Notes: generated by a model not told the origin, from the letters alone. 64,000 nucleotides of DNA from Nilaparvata lugens (GCF_014356525.2 NC_052508.1:57139441-57203440), one strand, 5' to 3'. Shown: positions 24,118-36,810, counted from the stretch's first letter. Numbers and translations are program-made.

Positions 24118-25924
24118 CTGCAACAAAACAGTGGAAAATTTGAAAATAAAGTTGAATAAGTTTAGTCCAGTTATTGATTTCGAATTGGACTGAATAATCA
24201 ATGATTGTGCACCACAAGTCTCACCTTTAACGATTCGAATAGTAGCTATAACCACAGTATACAAAACAATAAGTGTTCTTTACTCCGTGCTATAACTGTA
24301 GTACAATAGTATTACTACAAGCTACTAGTCATTCACTAATTATAGTATTTAGAAGTACTGCAAGTTACAATCTTACATTTCACCCCCTCAACTCACCAAC
24401 ATCATAAACCTCAATTTATTGTTAAGCTTCAGTAGGTTTCTCGAAAGTGAATATATTTTTGGATTCCCTTCAATCATAGAAACTGATGAAAAGTACCCAT
24501 GAATGAATTCTCTATGAGAGGTTACTAACTAGTGAAAATAAGTTCAATGATGGATTGTCCTATAGACCCTTACCCAATGCAGTTTGATTAATGATTTAGA
24601 TGGAAGTTTCAATTATTTATTTCAATCTAGGAATCGATGAAATACTAACAGTTTTGATGTGACCCTATAATAATCATACAAGAGATGTATCAATAAAAAC
24701 AATAGAAAAACATGAAATATCCTTTAATTTAGAACATTTTAAACTTTAAATCATAAATAAATGTTTGCTTTCTCTATGTAATGATATTGCTCATAAAATA
24801 ATATCATGTCGGTTTTATGATGTCAATTATTCATGTTGAACCACGAATTTCTTTGGAGTCAGGTGTTATGAGTCTGGATAGGCCTGGTGTTATGGCCAAC
24901 CTCATTAGAGTTTGTAGAGGGATATTCAGTGAATAGAGGAAATTTAATCCAATATTTATTGCGATCGTTAGCGTAACCAGGACGATCATAACATGAAAGA
25001 TGGTAAGATGACTTGCTGCCGAGATGAAATACACTCATACTATAAATCTCATCCTCAAGGTACTTTGTGATTATGAGGAGAGGAGTCGTTTGATTCTTTT
25101 AGATTCATTTAGGAGGGGACTGAAAATAATTATGAAATGTTTATGTAACAATGTTTTTTCAGATTTCTTCCGAGACATTTGATATCAATAAACAGTTGCA
25201 ATCAATTCGAAAATGTTATTCTTTAATACGAAATTAGATCATTTTTTCAAGCTCCATTATGTCAATACTCTACCAGCTCACTTGATACTATTATTATCGA
25301 ACGAGCGTTAGCCAGTTCCCACTTTTGACTTACTGAAGGCCAAAGTCGTTGTCCGTCTGTGTGTATGTTCTACAATAACTTTAGCAAGAATTGATGAATC
25401 AGCTTCAAATTTTGAACACTTTTTTGAACCTTTTTACAGGTCAAGTTCGTTGGACAATAAAATTGACTCACTCCTTCGTCATTTTTCAGGATATGAGAAT
25501 AACATTGAAAGTGCATAAGAAAAAAATTGTTATTTCCATTCATTCATAACATCAGCTGATGCTATTTATGAGCTTTCACACGCGCTGACAAACATGATTC
25601 CAGCTGGTTAATATTAGATGTTGAAGTGACAGAGTAATTTTTTATTTCAAATAGGATTCTCAATGTAACTCACTGTCAAATGATTCTTGTAAGAGAAATT
25701 TTTAGCTGTTTTCATATTTTTCATCAACATATAATTATGTAAAATTAAAAGTTGCAGGTTTCAAATATTACAATACTACAGGTCTTGAGCGAGTTCTTCA
25801 ACCCAAGGGGTCACTAGTTTTGTAAGAATAGAATAATAAATCTAGTTCTATTCGCTCTTACTATTCTCACTATATATTTTCCCTCAATTTTATTTGTTTA
25901 ATCTAGTAATTATTTAGCATTATA

Positions 25925-26012
25925 TTGGAGGGTTGAGTGTAAGAGAGGGCCGGCTGCACCCTAACTCCGCCCTCCTAGGTAAAAAATAAAGGCAGCGATT
26001 CTATTCTATATT
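25925..26012 (+). mobile_element. LINE/SINE 3' end with ATTCT tail
   Basis: The sequence reads ccctaactccgccctcctag, then aataaaggcagc and gattctattctat. The AATAAAGGCAG plus (ATTCT)n ending is the same as that of the minus-strand SINE at 63285-63602. The ctaactccgccct block recurs at 63897-63909. The 5' part is missing. Confidence 0.6.
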
Positions 26013-26189
26013 CAAGTAAGATGGAGCCGCTTGAATAATCTAATATTCCATAAATATGTGTGAGTTCGACCCTATTTTTGTATGAAGGAAAATCAAGTCG
26101 AAACTAGAAATTCGTTCCGTTCGTTTATTAAATGAGATCGGAGCGGTAAGGTAAGGGCGCTCGCATAGGGACGAGCTAGAGACCGAGGT

Positions 26190-26263
26190 TGAGATAGAGA
26201 TAACTTACCTCAATGTAACTGAGGTAAATGTATTTTGTTACATTGAGGTAGCTCTATCTCACA
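26190..26263. repeat. Inverted repeat (hairpin)
   Basis: The arm around gagatagagataacttacct and following caatgtaac pairs with gttacattgaggtagctcta and following tctc. The loop is about 15 bases. Confidence 0.75.
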
Positions 26264-26378
26264 CTCGACCACTCACCTCTTCCTCTACCTTCTCAATATG
26301 GAAGCACCTTTAGAGTGATAACAAATTAACGAATGATAACAGAGATGAACTACTGAGATAGCATAATCAGGAACGTAC

Positions 26379-26554
26379 ATCTTCGGTGTCCATGATGTTG
26401 CAGCACTGGCCGATGGAGGTGACCGCCTGGTGTGGGTTGGTGAGCACAGTCTCCAGGGTGGACGGCACCGACCACGATTCGCAGAAGCCGCGACACGCGT
26501 TCGTCGTGATCGGAAACTCCACGCAGTCCGGGATGCTGATCGTCCTTGTGTGAC
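26379..26554 (-). CDS. Gpa2: Glycoprotein hormone alpha-2, middle coding exon
   Basis: The 176-base exon encodes residues 36-94 and is clearly more GC-rich than its surroundings. In the correct frame it reads HTRTISIPDCVEF, then ITTNACRGFCESWSVPS, then VTSIGQCCNIMDTED. The CRGFC (residues 56-60) is the CxGxC core of the cystine knot; C46, C86 and C87 are also conserved family positions. The acceptor is GAGCAG|GTCACAC and the donor GAAGAT|GTACGT on the minus strand. The first two bases complete the glycine codon begun in the previous exon. The two other minus frames through this block are also open over most of it, but they carry no family motif and end in intron sequence. No N-X-S/T glycosylation sequon is encoded. 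Confidence 0.95.
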
Positions 26555-26688
26555 CTGCTCAACACAACACAAACATAATTATTACAATCAACGAATTCGT
26601 CTCAATTACTTTAATATTTAATCTTCTTCTTCTTCTTTGAGTACTTTCTCCATTGCGGAGGTTGGCTATCACCATGGCAATTCTCACC

Positions 26689-27692
26689 TATGGTGAGAAT
26701 CACGTTATAATGGCAGTTTTTGATTAGCAATGGTATTGCTATCCTTGTCTATCATTCAACAAAACAGATAGCACTATCTCTTTTTTGCGTTGTTCTGGCG
26801 TCTTCTAACAATGTAGAACTAGTAATTAATTTACAGAATATTTCATCTAAATAATTGAAATTCATTATGAAAAAAATAGTTTCTTGTTCAATAAGAATAT
26901 GTATTTGATTACTTTAAACGAGAATGAACTGTTAGTCTAATATTACATCAATAAGCCTCTATCAGCTGAAACTGTCCAGCCCTAGAACCATCACATGACA
27001 ACCATCCCTCACCCATCCAACCAATACAAACCCACAAACCTGTTATAGAATAAATTGTATAAATATTGCAATTTATATTAACTCATGTTATTTTAATTAT
27101 CCACTGCATACTGCTGAATATTATTGAAAGTTGATTACTCTGATCTCTTTCAGCCTACTCCATTTTATTAATCAATGATTTGATCTTACTTACCTGTTTA
27201 ATTATTCTACTTTATCAATTTTCAGTTTTTTTCTCAAATCTTCATATAATTTAAAACTTTTACAATATTTCCATTTACAAATTAATCCTAGTTGAATTAA
27301 TGAAATTACCGTTTTGGTAGAGAGTTAGTGGGGAGGATATTATGAATATTCTTTCCAAAGAATGGACATTGATATGTCCAAAGCTCCGCCAATTTATGTA
27401 GATGCATAACAATATTATCTATAGCTATTACCAATTGCTTTTTTCATATCATATGCAGTTCAAAAATCATTTTCTTAGTCTATATTATGTAAATTCATCT
27501 ATAATTTTGCTGTATTGTAAGCTATTGTATATGAGTGTAAAAGCCAGTATATATTGCAATCTACACAAATAAAGTACTCAATCAATCAATCAGCTACCAT
27601 CTATAGAAGGCATTGACAAGACAGAGGATCGGCAACATTGTTCTGCTATCTTTCTCTTTCTCCACTGTCATTAGAACGTGGACCTCAATATA
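26689..27692. mobile_element. TIR element of the 19321 family, interrupted
   Basis: The left end tatggtgagaatcacgttat and right end aacgtggacctcaatata match the 19321/19679 termini. The interior agrees with 19321-19680 up to about 26967 and again from 27589. The intervening 621 bases are a later LINE insertion, listed separately. Confidence 0.75.
26968..27588 (+). mobile_element. LINE-like insertion nested in the TIR element
   Basis: It is flanked by the direct repeat atcagct (26961-26967 and 27589-27595). It ends with aataaagtactcaatcaatc, a poly(A)-signal-like motif followed by an (ATCA)n tail. No RT motif is visible in the 621 bases, so it is a 5'-truncated LINE or a SINE. Confidence 0.65.
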
Positions 27693-27935
27693 GTTCACCA
27701 CCGCTCTAAAAAGGGCATGTGTTGTCCAATAAAATGCTTCCCTCAGGTTTCTCAACCAAGACATTCTTCTCCGTCCCACCATAGAGTTAAGATACTGTTT
27801 ATTGTGTCTGGTCCCACGATATAAGCGCTTACCAACTATTCTACCTTTGATTGAGAAGTGCAGGTTCATGTACTTGGGTCATCTCATAATGTGTCCAAAG
27901 TATGCCAAATTTAATGTTGAATAATTGAAGCCTAT
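27693..27935 (-). pseudogene. Non-LTR reverse transcriptase C-terminal fragment
   Basis: The minus strand reads LAYFGHIMR, a stop, then KGRIVGKRLYRG, then GRRRMSWLRNLREAF. This is the post-RT segment 'YLGHIMR....L..GKI.GKR..GRRR.SWL.NLR.WF' of common insect LINE ORF2 proteins. An in-frame stop and an insertion after GKR show it is decayed. It ends exactly at the right border of the 26689 TIR element. Confidence 0.75.
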
Positions 27936-28026
27936 ACCACAGAAGAAGCAGAAGAATAAAAAACTTGTTTGAGTGTAACAGAGGAAGGAAACACAGTCAT
28001 AGGTAGTTCTTTACTCAAGGTTCACT

Positions 28027-28165
28027 TGAAGATTTATTTATTTAATTATTCAGAATTACACAACTTACAGAAAAGTAAGACAGGCTTATAAGCCCAAAAC
28101 GGTTCAATTCTAATTAATACAACAGTCCAAATGTAGCTAGATTATGTGTCACTAATTGACATACA
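28027..28165 (-). repeat. Dispersed LINE 3'-end-like repeat, copy 1
   Basis: agcccaaaacggttcaattc, then acaacagtccaaatgtag and atgtgtcact, recur at 44950-45070. A (TTTA)n run at 28034-28045 would be a tail if the element lies on the minus strand. Confidence 0.55.
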
Positions 28166-28397
28166 GATTTAACAGATTTGTCCTAATTTATTGCACGATT
28201 TCAATGTACTATGTAAATGACCAGCTCATACCATCTTTATGGTGCTATTTTTTGAACTTATTATTTACATAGTACAATAAATTCGTACAATAAATTAGGC
28301 CTAATCTCCTAGTAAAAATCTAGAGTGAATAACTACCTAAGTGTCTCCTTTTTCTGGAACATTTATATAAATTTTAACTTCTACTAATCATAGTATA

Positions 28398-30522
28398 ACC
28401 TATGCTATTCTATTCTCTTTGATTGCACATAACATCCAACTGCACGACTCAAACATTGAAGGCCTTATGCGCCTTCCATGTTCATCGCTAATCTACAATT
28501 ACAAGAATGTATTGGTCCTGTTAATTATAATGTGTCTCATTCCGCCTGGTTCAAATCAACAGCGGATCAATCTCCGTTCAAACCGAGATGGTGTGCATAC
28601 GGGTCCAAGTATCATTCCAATATTCTTATAATAGAATATTGCATTGCAAAAATCGAAGTTCGAAGAGTGTTTAGGGAACTCAACAATTTTGATATTATTC
28701 TGCTGATATATAACACAGGCAAAAAGTAAATTCGTATGGCTTTTGTTGGTGGGGAGTCCCTTGCGGGAAGGTCCCACCGCCTGAATATATAATTTAAGCC
28801 GTCAATGGGCCTTACGACTGTCATACTTCAGCCGGGACCGACGGTTTAACGTGCCCATCCGATAACATGGGAGTGATCTGGTTAAAAAACTTTTGAACAT
28901 ACAGGCAATGTTCAATAAATACAAGATCGAATAATACTGCTACTGATTTCAGATGAATGCATAAAAATTCTTCTGTGAACAAATCTATAACAAGAGTCTA
29001 TAATTCCCAAAATTAGTGACTAAGTGAATCTTTAGTTACTATGAAATAGCTCATCACTTTTTCAAGTTTTGATTCAATAATCATGTATGTAAACGATAAT
29101 AAAATGGCAATGTCAGGGAGTGCAAACATGTTTTTTAAAAAATCTTCATAAGAAACTCAAGCAATAAGTGGTTGCAGAGAACACAAATTATGTAACCCTT
29201 CCCAATAAACCAATAAGTTACAATGTTGCGCCAGATTTTTCAGTTGAGCTTGGAGGCAAAAGCTTTTCCATCCGGGAAATATGTAATGAGATTTAAATGC
29301 CCACCAAGATGAAAGCTGGTAAGGGAACGTAGTAATTTTTGTCATCGAGGGTATCCTAACTCGATTTCTCTGGAATTTATGATAAAATTGGCGAACTTTA
29401 TTCATTTCAGAGTCCGGCGCAAAAATAGCTCCTCTGAAAGAATTGTTGCAACGGAAAACTCAATTGCCTCCGGTAACTAGGATTCTCCCTCTCTCTCCAA
29501 CCCATTGTCTTTCTTCAACAAGAATAGATACACAGTTCTTTGTTTCATATTATGGTCTCATAACCAACTCATTCCTTTTCCCTCAAGAAGTAAAATATTT
29601 CTCAAGAAGTTCCTCATTTAATTTCCTGTTTTGTTACTAGAAGATTAGTTTTATAATATGAACTGTGAAATATTCAGAGATGAACTCTTATTCTTGATGA
29701 ATATTCCATTACAGAATATATCAATCTCTATGCGAAACGAGCAATTTATAGTTCACCTCGAACGATGATAACATCAAATATAGTTGGGAAAAAAACTTTT
29801 GAAAATCTTGTACATTTTTAAACAGTATTCGCACTCCTGAGCTTAGTCACTAATGATTCTCAAACAATGAATAGAACTGATAATTCGGGATTTTTTCGAA
29901 AATTTCCCAATTCAAAACTTCCATTTTAATAGGATGATAAATAGTATGAATGGATATCATAACAGTTTTGTGCTGCTAAGTTTTTCAATCACAGTTTTGT
30001 GATGTTGTTTCCGTGCCTGTAAGTTTGCTTATAAATGAATAAATCAGAAAATTGAATTTCAATTATGATTTTCATCGTTCAGTCCAGTAATAAGAGTTTC
30101 AAAAGTAAACATTCAACTATCTAGACCGAAAAATATTCTTTCCACATGGAAGATAGCCGCTGAGTCTCACTTGCAAATTGGCAGTAATATTACTGGAATG
30201 CTCTAAATAAAGTAAGGCTGGAATGCTTACAGGATTGAAAAATGGCAAGATCGAAATATCAAAACGTTATGGGGCTGCACATTCTCGCCAGATTAGTGAA
30301 CGAGTGTTTGGGATAACGTGACAATAAAGAAATATCATGAGGAGGACAAAAGTAATAGAAATATTTTTTTCTACATGTTACAATATTTTAGAAAAGAATC
30401 CTTCATCCATACATCTAATATTAAAAATATGATAATCATAATGATGAGCTTAGATAAACACATTTCAAGTTTTCAGAGTGGATAAATACAGGATGGATTT
30501 GCTTTCCTCGGTTTCATTCATG
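28398..30522 (+). repeat. Segmental duplication, copy 1
   Basis: From cctatgctattctattctct to ttcattcatgaa it aligns with 33470-35452. The left 350 bases are diverged, and 28940-30522 are nearly identical at a constant offset of about 4911 bases. Two open frames (29157-29405 minus and 29443-29640 plus) are repeated with at most one residue change. They carry no recognised motif, so they are shared DNA rather than proven genes. Confidence 0.9.
28730..28885 (-). mobile_element. SINE/LINE 3' module, minus strand
   Basis: It is present in duplication copy 1 and absent from copy 2, so it inserted after the duplication or was lost from copy 2. On the minus strand it reads cggatgggcacgttaaaccg, then tcggtcccggctgaag. 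It aligns with the plus-strand element at 39950-40165. The B-box end is degraded here. Confidence 0.7.
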
Positions 30523-32863
30523 AAACTACACAAACTTGTATTGATCATATTTTTCTCAAGACTAATAATAATGATATAAATGAACAATCTTTTGGTAATG
30601 TATTAAAAACATCAATTACAGATCACTTTTCGACTACTTTACACATCCATCTATCAAATAACAGACAGGCGAAACAAAAAAGTAGCTTTCCTATAATTGA
30701 CTATGCACTACCGACTAAACGCATCGAAGACGAGGACTGGGGGTTCTTGTACTCTAATGATGACGTCGGTATTGATTCATTGACGGAATTGTTTGTGGAG
30801 AGACTTAGGTGTCATATAGAGAATTCTACAAAGATGAAATCTATTCCACATAAAAAACGAGCCTTAAAGCCTTGGATTACACCGGGTCTTATCAAGTCAA
30901 TAAATGTAAGGGATTCAATGAAATTAAAACTAATTAAACAGCCATATAACACTTTATTAAAAAACAAGTTTAAAGATTATAGTAATAAGTTGAATGAATT
31001 GATCAATGTCACTAAAACAAATTATTATAAAAATAAATTAGAGGAACACAAAAACAATAGTAATAAGTTATGGAATGTTATGAGGGAAATTATTGGTAAA
31101 AATGCTGACAAAGGAAATAATATAAAAATTGACCCCAATAAATTAAACAATTTTTTCGCAAATGTAGGTAGAGAATATGCTAGTAAAATTCCGGCTATAA
31201 ATGTAGATTGTGATGAAATTTACAACGACCACTTCCCATTAATAACGAACATTTTACCCTGAATCCTGTTACGAGTGATGAGATTAAATGTATTATAAAA
31301 AATTGAAGAATTCAGCAAGCCCCGGACTAGACCATATCAATAATATTACAATAAAGAAAATATCTACTTGGATTGCAGAACCTTTATGTTTCATCATTAA
31401 TAAATGCTTTGAGGCTGGTAAATTCCCGATTTGCTTCAAGACAGCCAGAATTAAACCGCTTTTCAAGTCAGGTAACGTTGATCTTCCGGAGAATTATAGA
31501 CCCATAAGTTTAATCAGTAATCTAGCAAAAATAATGGAGAAAGCAATCAAAACTAGATTGATGGGTTTTATAAACAATCACAACATAATTCATAAGGATC
31601 AATATGGCTTCCAAAGTAACAAAAATACTGAGGATGCTCTGGCCGCCTTTACAAATGAAGTTTCTGAAGCCATGTCTTCCAATAACAACAAATGCCTAGC
31701 TATAATGATTGACCTGGCAAAAGCCTATGATACCATAACCCACAATAAATAACTAAAAAAATTGGAGAGATACGGGATTAGAGGACTCCACCTTGAATTA
31801 TTTAAGAATTATTTAAGTGATCGGACACAATTAATATCTGATAACAACAGTTACAAATCAAACACTAAAAAACTTAACGACTTTGGATTACCACAAGGTA
31901 CCGTCTTGTCCCCGATTTTATTTTTACTCTATATCAACGACATCTTTAAACTAAATATTGATAGTTCGAAAATAATTTCCTTTGCTGACGATACGGCTGT
32001 AATAGTTAAGGACCGCTCATGGTTAGAGACGTACTCGAGAGCAGAAAGAGTAATATCCATGGTTAAACAATGGCTTGATATTAATACATTGAGTATAAAT
32101 ACATCAAAAACTAAATATATTACATTTTCTCCTACAATAGTTGGTCAACCAAATGATGTGAATGCTATGAATTTAAAAATACATACAAATTGCGATTTTG
32201 AAAAATGGAAGGATTGTGCATGCCCTAAACTAAAAAATGAAAAATCTATAAAGTATCTGGGCATCATGGTTGATTGTAACCTTAAATGGGAGCCTCATAT
32301 AGAATATATTTGTAAACGCTTAAAATTTATTTCCTTTATCTTTTATAAAGTCCGTAAAATATTAGACATTAAATTACTTAGGGTCCTTTACTTTGCCTAT
32401 GTTCAATCGGTGCTGCAATATGGGTTAGTGGTATGGGGAGGAGCGTATGATGTTTTCATGAATAAAATTTTTACATTTCAAAAAATGATAATAAAAGCAA
32501 TTCTTGATAAGCCAAGGGCTTTTTCTAGTAGTGAAACATTTGCCGAATTTAAAGTTTATGACAGTACGTCAAATTTATATAAAGAAACTTCTCTATTATG
32601 CATGGATGAGGAAGGAGGAATTTACAGTGAATAATAACGTTTCTATGTATAACGTGAGAGTTACATCTCATAACATTTATAATATTAACTATTCAGATTT
32701 GACAATAGTGCGAAGACAATTGGGGTATCTTAGCTCAAAAATAATAAATATAATGCCAAATGCATTGTCAGAATATCTTTCTAATAGGGGTAGACAGAGG
32801 ATGGAACAGATAAATAAGTGGGTGATACAAAAATTTTTCTTCGACATCAGTCAAATATTATAA
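30523..32863 (+). pseudogene. LINE ORF2 (endonuclease-reverse transcriptase), frameshifted
   Basis: The frame is split into pieces at 30523-31262, 31288-31752, 31762-32634 and 32604-32863. RT landmarks in order: SASPGLDHI (31312), NYRPISLI (about 31492), GLPQGTVLSPILF (about 31886), FADDTAV at 31981 (catalytic box) and KYLGIMVD (about 32252). Breaks: at least two frame changes at about 31240-31290, an in-frame TAA at 31750-31752 and a frame change near 32600. The N-terminal endonuclease and any ORF1 are absent. Clade assignment rests on motif style only; CR1, L2 or Jockey are all possible. Confidence 0.85.
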
Positions 32864-33117
32864 TTACTAGACTAGTAATTTATTGTTAACTTCGATTTTT
32901 TTGTAGCTTTGATTATTAGTAAATAAATTTTTTATATTGTCTAACAGCTGATACTCTCACTCAGCGGTCAGGGTTTTGCCCTTGCTGGGTGGTGCCATGT
33001 AATTTTAATTTATTTGTAAAATAGCATAATATATTATTATAATCTAGAATATTTCTTTTGTAAGTTTTTTATTTTGTATTTTGTTTTTATGGGCAATAAA
33101 GATGTTAAAAAAAAAAT
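30523..33117 (+). mobile_element. 5'-truncated non-LTR retrotransposon (CR1/Jockey group), decayed
   Basis: It starts inside an apurinic endonuclease C-terminus (TCIDHIF, then TDHF), runs through a reverse transcriptase, and ends with a 3' UTR, AATAAA at 33096 and an A-run at about 33107-33115. The left junction is the end of duplication copy 1. No convincing target duplication was found. It disrupts nothing coding and lies in Gpa2 intron 1 in antisense orientation to the gene. Confidence 0.85.
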
Positions 33118-33186
33118 AATAATTAATACACAGATTATTTCATCTTAATCATAAAAATTCATTATGAAAAAAATAGCTTCTTTTTT
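33118..33186 (+). repeat. Fragment of the 26689 TIR family
   Basis: Matches 26822-26890 (attatttcatct, then aaattcattatgaaaaaaat). It directly follows the LINE A-run, so the LINE may have inserted into an older copy of this element. Confidence 0.55.
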
Positions 33187-33194
33187 CTTTCTCG

Positions 33195-33266
33195 AAGAAG
33201 AAGAAGAAGAAAAAGAAGAAGAAGAAGAAGAAGAAGAAGAAGAAGAGAAGAAGAAGAAGAAGAAAG
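33195..33266. repeat. (GAA)n microsatellite
   Basis: About 22 GAA/AAG units with a few interruptions. The minus-strand poly-F frame across it is an artefact. Confidence 0.95.
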
Positions 33267-33307
33267 TAGCACCATAGAGAAATGATAGTACCTATTGTAT
33301 AACTTAG

Positions 33308-33470
33308 GGTGCGTACAGATTTACGCACCGCGAACATGGGCAATTCACTTTCAATTAGCTGATTATATCTGTATTTTTACAGAAACGGTAAGATACAGAT
33401 ATACAAAGCTTGGAATCAGCTGATTAAAAGTAAATTGCTCATGTTCGCGGCGCGTATATCTGTACGCACC
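33308..33470. mobile_element. 163-bp MITE
   Basis: Terminal inverted repeats ggtgcgtacag and ctgtacgcacc continue inward through a GC-rich gcaccgcgaacatg-type block. Close relative of 48010-48220 and distant relative of 7418-7557. It sits at the left edge of duplication copy 2 and is absent from copy 1, between sequences matching 'gtataac' and 'ctatgct'. Confidence 0.85.
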
Positions 33471-35452
33471 TATGCTATTCTATTCTCTATGCTTGCACAT
33501 AACAGTCAAGTGCACGATTCTAAACATTAAGGTCATAATACACCACCCACGTTTATCGCTAATCTATGAAAACATGGATGTTAGGTTGTGTTTAATGTGT
33601 TTCATTCAGGATAGCAGATCTATCCTCGTTAAACCAATATGGTGCATGCGGGTCCAAATATAATTTTCATTCATATCATGAAATACTGCTATGATAATAT
33701 CGAAGTTCGAAAATTTAGGAGAAACAATGAATTTTAACAATGCAGATTATCCTTCATTTGATCATCTTGTATCATCCCAATTATCTTGTATTATCCTAAT
33801 TATCTTATATTTATCGATACAAGACAAAAAACACGTCTACTGATCTGATAAAAAACTAGAAGATTTTAGATAAATGCATGAAAATTCTTCTGTGAACAAA
33901 TCTATAACAAGAGCCTATGATTCCCAAAATTAGTGACCAAGAGAATCTTTAGTCGAAATAATCCATCACTTTTTCAAGTTCTGATTCAATAATAATGTAT
34001 GTGAACGATGGTGAAATGGCAATGTCAGAGAGTACCAACATGTTTCAAAAAATCCTCAATAAGAAACTCAAGCAATAAGTGGTTGCAGAGAACACAAATT
34101 ATGTAACCCTTCCCAATAAACCAATAAGTTACAATGTTGCGCCAGATTTTTCAGTTGAGCTTGGAGGCAAAAGCTTTTCCATCCGGGAAATATGTAATGA
34201 GATTTAAATGCCCACCAAGATGAAAGCTGGTAAGGGAACGTAGTAATTTTTGTCATCGAGGGTATCCTAACTCGATTTCTCTGGAATTTATGATAAAATT
34301 GGCGAACTTTATTCATTTCAGAGTCCGGCGCAAAAATAGCTCCTCTGAAAGAATTGTTGCAACGGAAAACTCAATTGCCTCCGGTAACTAGGATTCTCCC
34401 TCTCTCTCCAACCCATTGTCTTCCTTCAACAAGAATAGATACACAGTTCTTTGTTTCATATTATGGTCTCATAACCAACTCATTCCTTTTCCCTCAAGAA
34501 GTGAAATATTTCTCAAGAAGTTCCTCATTTAATTTCCTGTTTTGTTACTAGAAGATTAGTTTTATAATATGAACTGTGAAATATTCAGAGATGCACTCTT
34601 ATTCTTGATGAATATTCCAATACAGAATATATCAATCTCTATGCAAAACGAGGAATTTATAGTCCACCTCGATAACATTAAATATAGTCCACGATGATAA
34701 CATTAAATATAGTTGGGAAAAAAACTTTTGAAAATCTTGTACATTTTTAAACAATATTCGCACTCCTGAGCTTAGTCACTAATGATTCTCAAACAATGAA
34801 TAGAACTGATAATTCGGGATTTTTTCGAAAATTTCCCAATTCAAAACTTCCATTTCAATAGGATGATAAATAGTATGAATGGATATCATAACAGTTATGA
34901 TGCTAAATTTTTCAATTACAGTTCTGTGATTGTTTGTTTCCATGCCTGTAAGTTTGCTTATAAATGAATAAATCAGAAAATTGAATTTCAATTATGATTT
35001 TCATCGTTCAGTCCAGTGATAAGAGTTTGAAAAGTGAAAATTTAACTATGGAGACCGAAAAATATTCTTTCCACATGGAAGATAGCCGCTGAGTCTCACT
35101 TGCAAATTGGCAGTAATAGTACTGGAATGCTCTAAATAAAGTAAGGCTGGAATGCTTTACAGGATTGAAAAATGGCAAGATCAAAATATCAAAATGTTAT
35201 AGGGCTGCACATCCTCGCCAGATTAGTGAACGAGTGTTTGGGATAACGTGACAATAAAGAAAGATCATGAGGAGGACAAAAGTAATAAAAATACTTTTTC
35301 CACATGTTACAATATTTTAGAAAAGAATCCTTCATCCATACATCCAATATTAAAAATATGATAATCATAATGATGAGCTTAGATAAACACATTTCAAGTT
35401 TTCAGAGTGGATAAATACAGGATGGATTTGCTTTCCTCGGTTTCATTCATGA
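33471..35452 (+). repeat. Segmental duplication, copy 2
   Basis: Pairs with 28398-30522. It lacks the SINE module found in copy 1, has an AT-rich stretch (33750-33850) not found in copy 1, and ends at the same ttcattcatgaa. After 35452 the two loci are unrelated. Copy 1 is followed by the LINE and copy 2 by unique sequence. Confidence 0.9.
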
Positions 35453-36810
35453 ATATGCAACTAGATCCTTATCAAAATCAAGCAAACTGATTTATACATA
35501 GCAGAGTCGTCAACGGATTCTGCACCTTCTATAGCGCCAGTGTTATCATACATATCACTATTGTTCCGGTGTTCTAAATAAGCATACATGATGTACAATG
35601 GACCAGAGCTCTATAGACCTTTTCGAAATATCATCGTGCACCTAATCCTCATATAACACAATATTAGATAGTGGATATATTATTCATGGAAGAGATGAAA
35701 TGTGTTAGGAAATGTAGCCTAGGTCATTGGAAGAAGTGCTTGCTTTCGTAAAAATTAAACTCACTGAGGTGACACATTGCTACTCTAAGAAAAAATTATT
35801 GATCGGAAAATGTATTGGGATGAGTTGTGGGAGAAGGTTATAAGGAGGAGCCACTAATTTATCCACACAGGAATAATAGAGAGTAATCTCTGAAGACATA
35901 TTTAGTTAGGGTTGGGGGTTATCCAAATCCAGAACGAGGCTGAGTCACGAAAGAATGAACTATCCGCTCTGATCACGGAAGAAAAATCATTTTTCATAAT
36001 TTCCTGATTGAATAAAGTAATATTGATTATTATTGTTCATTTCCCAAACACTTTTGAGGAGTTATTTTATGTTGATTGTGCGAAGAAGGAAGAGTCCAGA
36101 ATAGAGCGTGAATTATAAGAACGGGAATAATATAATGGTGAGGAAAATAAACCAATAAGAATATAAGTGTTTTATAAGTCTGTGCTTCATTTGTTTCATA
36201 TTTCAACCTTGAATTAAGTGAAGTGTTTGAAAACTCATTATTGATTATTGTTCAATCGTAGATAGTGAATACATTGATCATTAGATACTTTGGATAGATT
36301 ATAAGGAATGGCAAGAATAAAACGTGGATGGGTGTCCTGAGCATTGCTACTCCATTGCTAAGTATTTTGAAATAATTTTCAATATCCGATTGTTTTTTAC
36401 GTTTACAATCAAATAATGACAAGTTCACTAATGACAAGAATAAAGTGAATGAGTGTCCTGAGCTTGAATTATAAAAAGTCTCTTTTAAATCATGTTTAGT
36501 TTTCTATTACACATCATGAATAGACTTCAAGAATCTACGACGGCCAATTAATCGGGAGAGATTTTGATAATGAGAACATTTATTATTATCGGAGGATAGA
36601 TAAAATAAATCGTAAAAAGGAACCAAGACTAGATGAATGAAATATGAATTAATAAAAATAACTGGAATTCAACTTTTGGAAAATTCCCTTCTTCTACTGG
36701 ACAATGCTCAACTACACATTCTAAATTCATCAAGAGTATTATCATAAATGTAAACGTGCGCTTCAATTATTTTGTTTCCAACAATATTCCCGGTACTCAC
36801 ATGAATATTT
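35453..36810. other. Gpa2 intron 1, nothing recognised
   Basis: AT-rich, with no repeat partner in the window and no exon-like block. Confidence 0.4.

Larger units (their letters stand above)
24118..26378 (-). other. Gpa2 intron 2
   Basis: The donor is GAT|GTACGT at 26378 and the acceptor TTGCAG|ATTG at 24118. Contents: AT-rich sequence; a 67-codon minus frame at 24831-25034 with a hydrophobic run but no known motif; a stretch at 25295-25520 of the 'gtccgtctgtgtgtatgttc' type known to me as an insect dispersed repeat; the LINE/SINE tail at 25925-26012; and a hairpin at 26190-26263. Confidence 0.8.

Noticed and set aside
26285..26621. Other open frames over 26379-26554 (95, 71 and 63 codons)
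   Set aside because: These are shadows of the GC-rich Gpa2 exon. Only the frame containing CRGFC and QCCN fits the flanking exons and the family.
29157..29640. Paired frames conserved between 29157-29640 and 34068-34551 as a possible duplicated gene
   Set aside because: The whole 1.6 kb is nearly identical, including non-coding parts, so conservation reflects recent duplication and not selection. No motif or splice signals were seen.
33149..33343. 64-codon minus frame with a poly-phenylalanine run
   Set aside because: Product of the (GAA)n microsatellite and the adjoining MITE.
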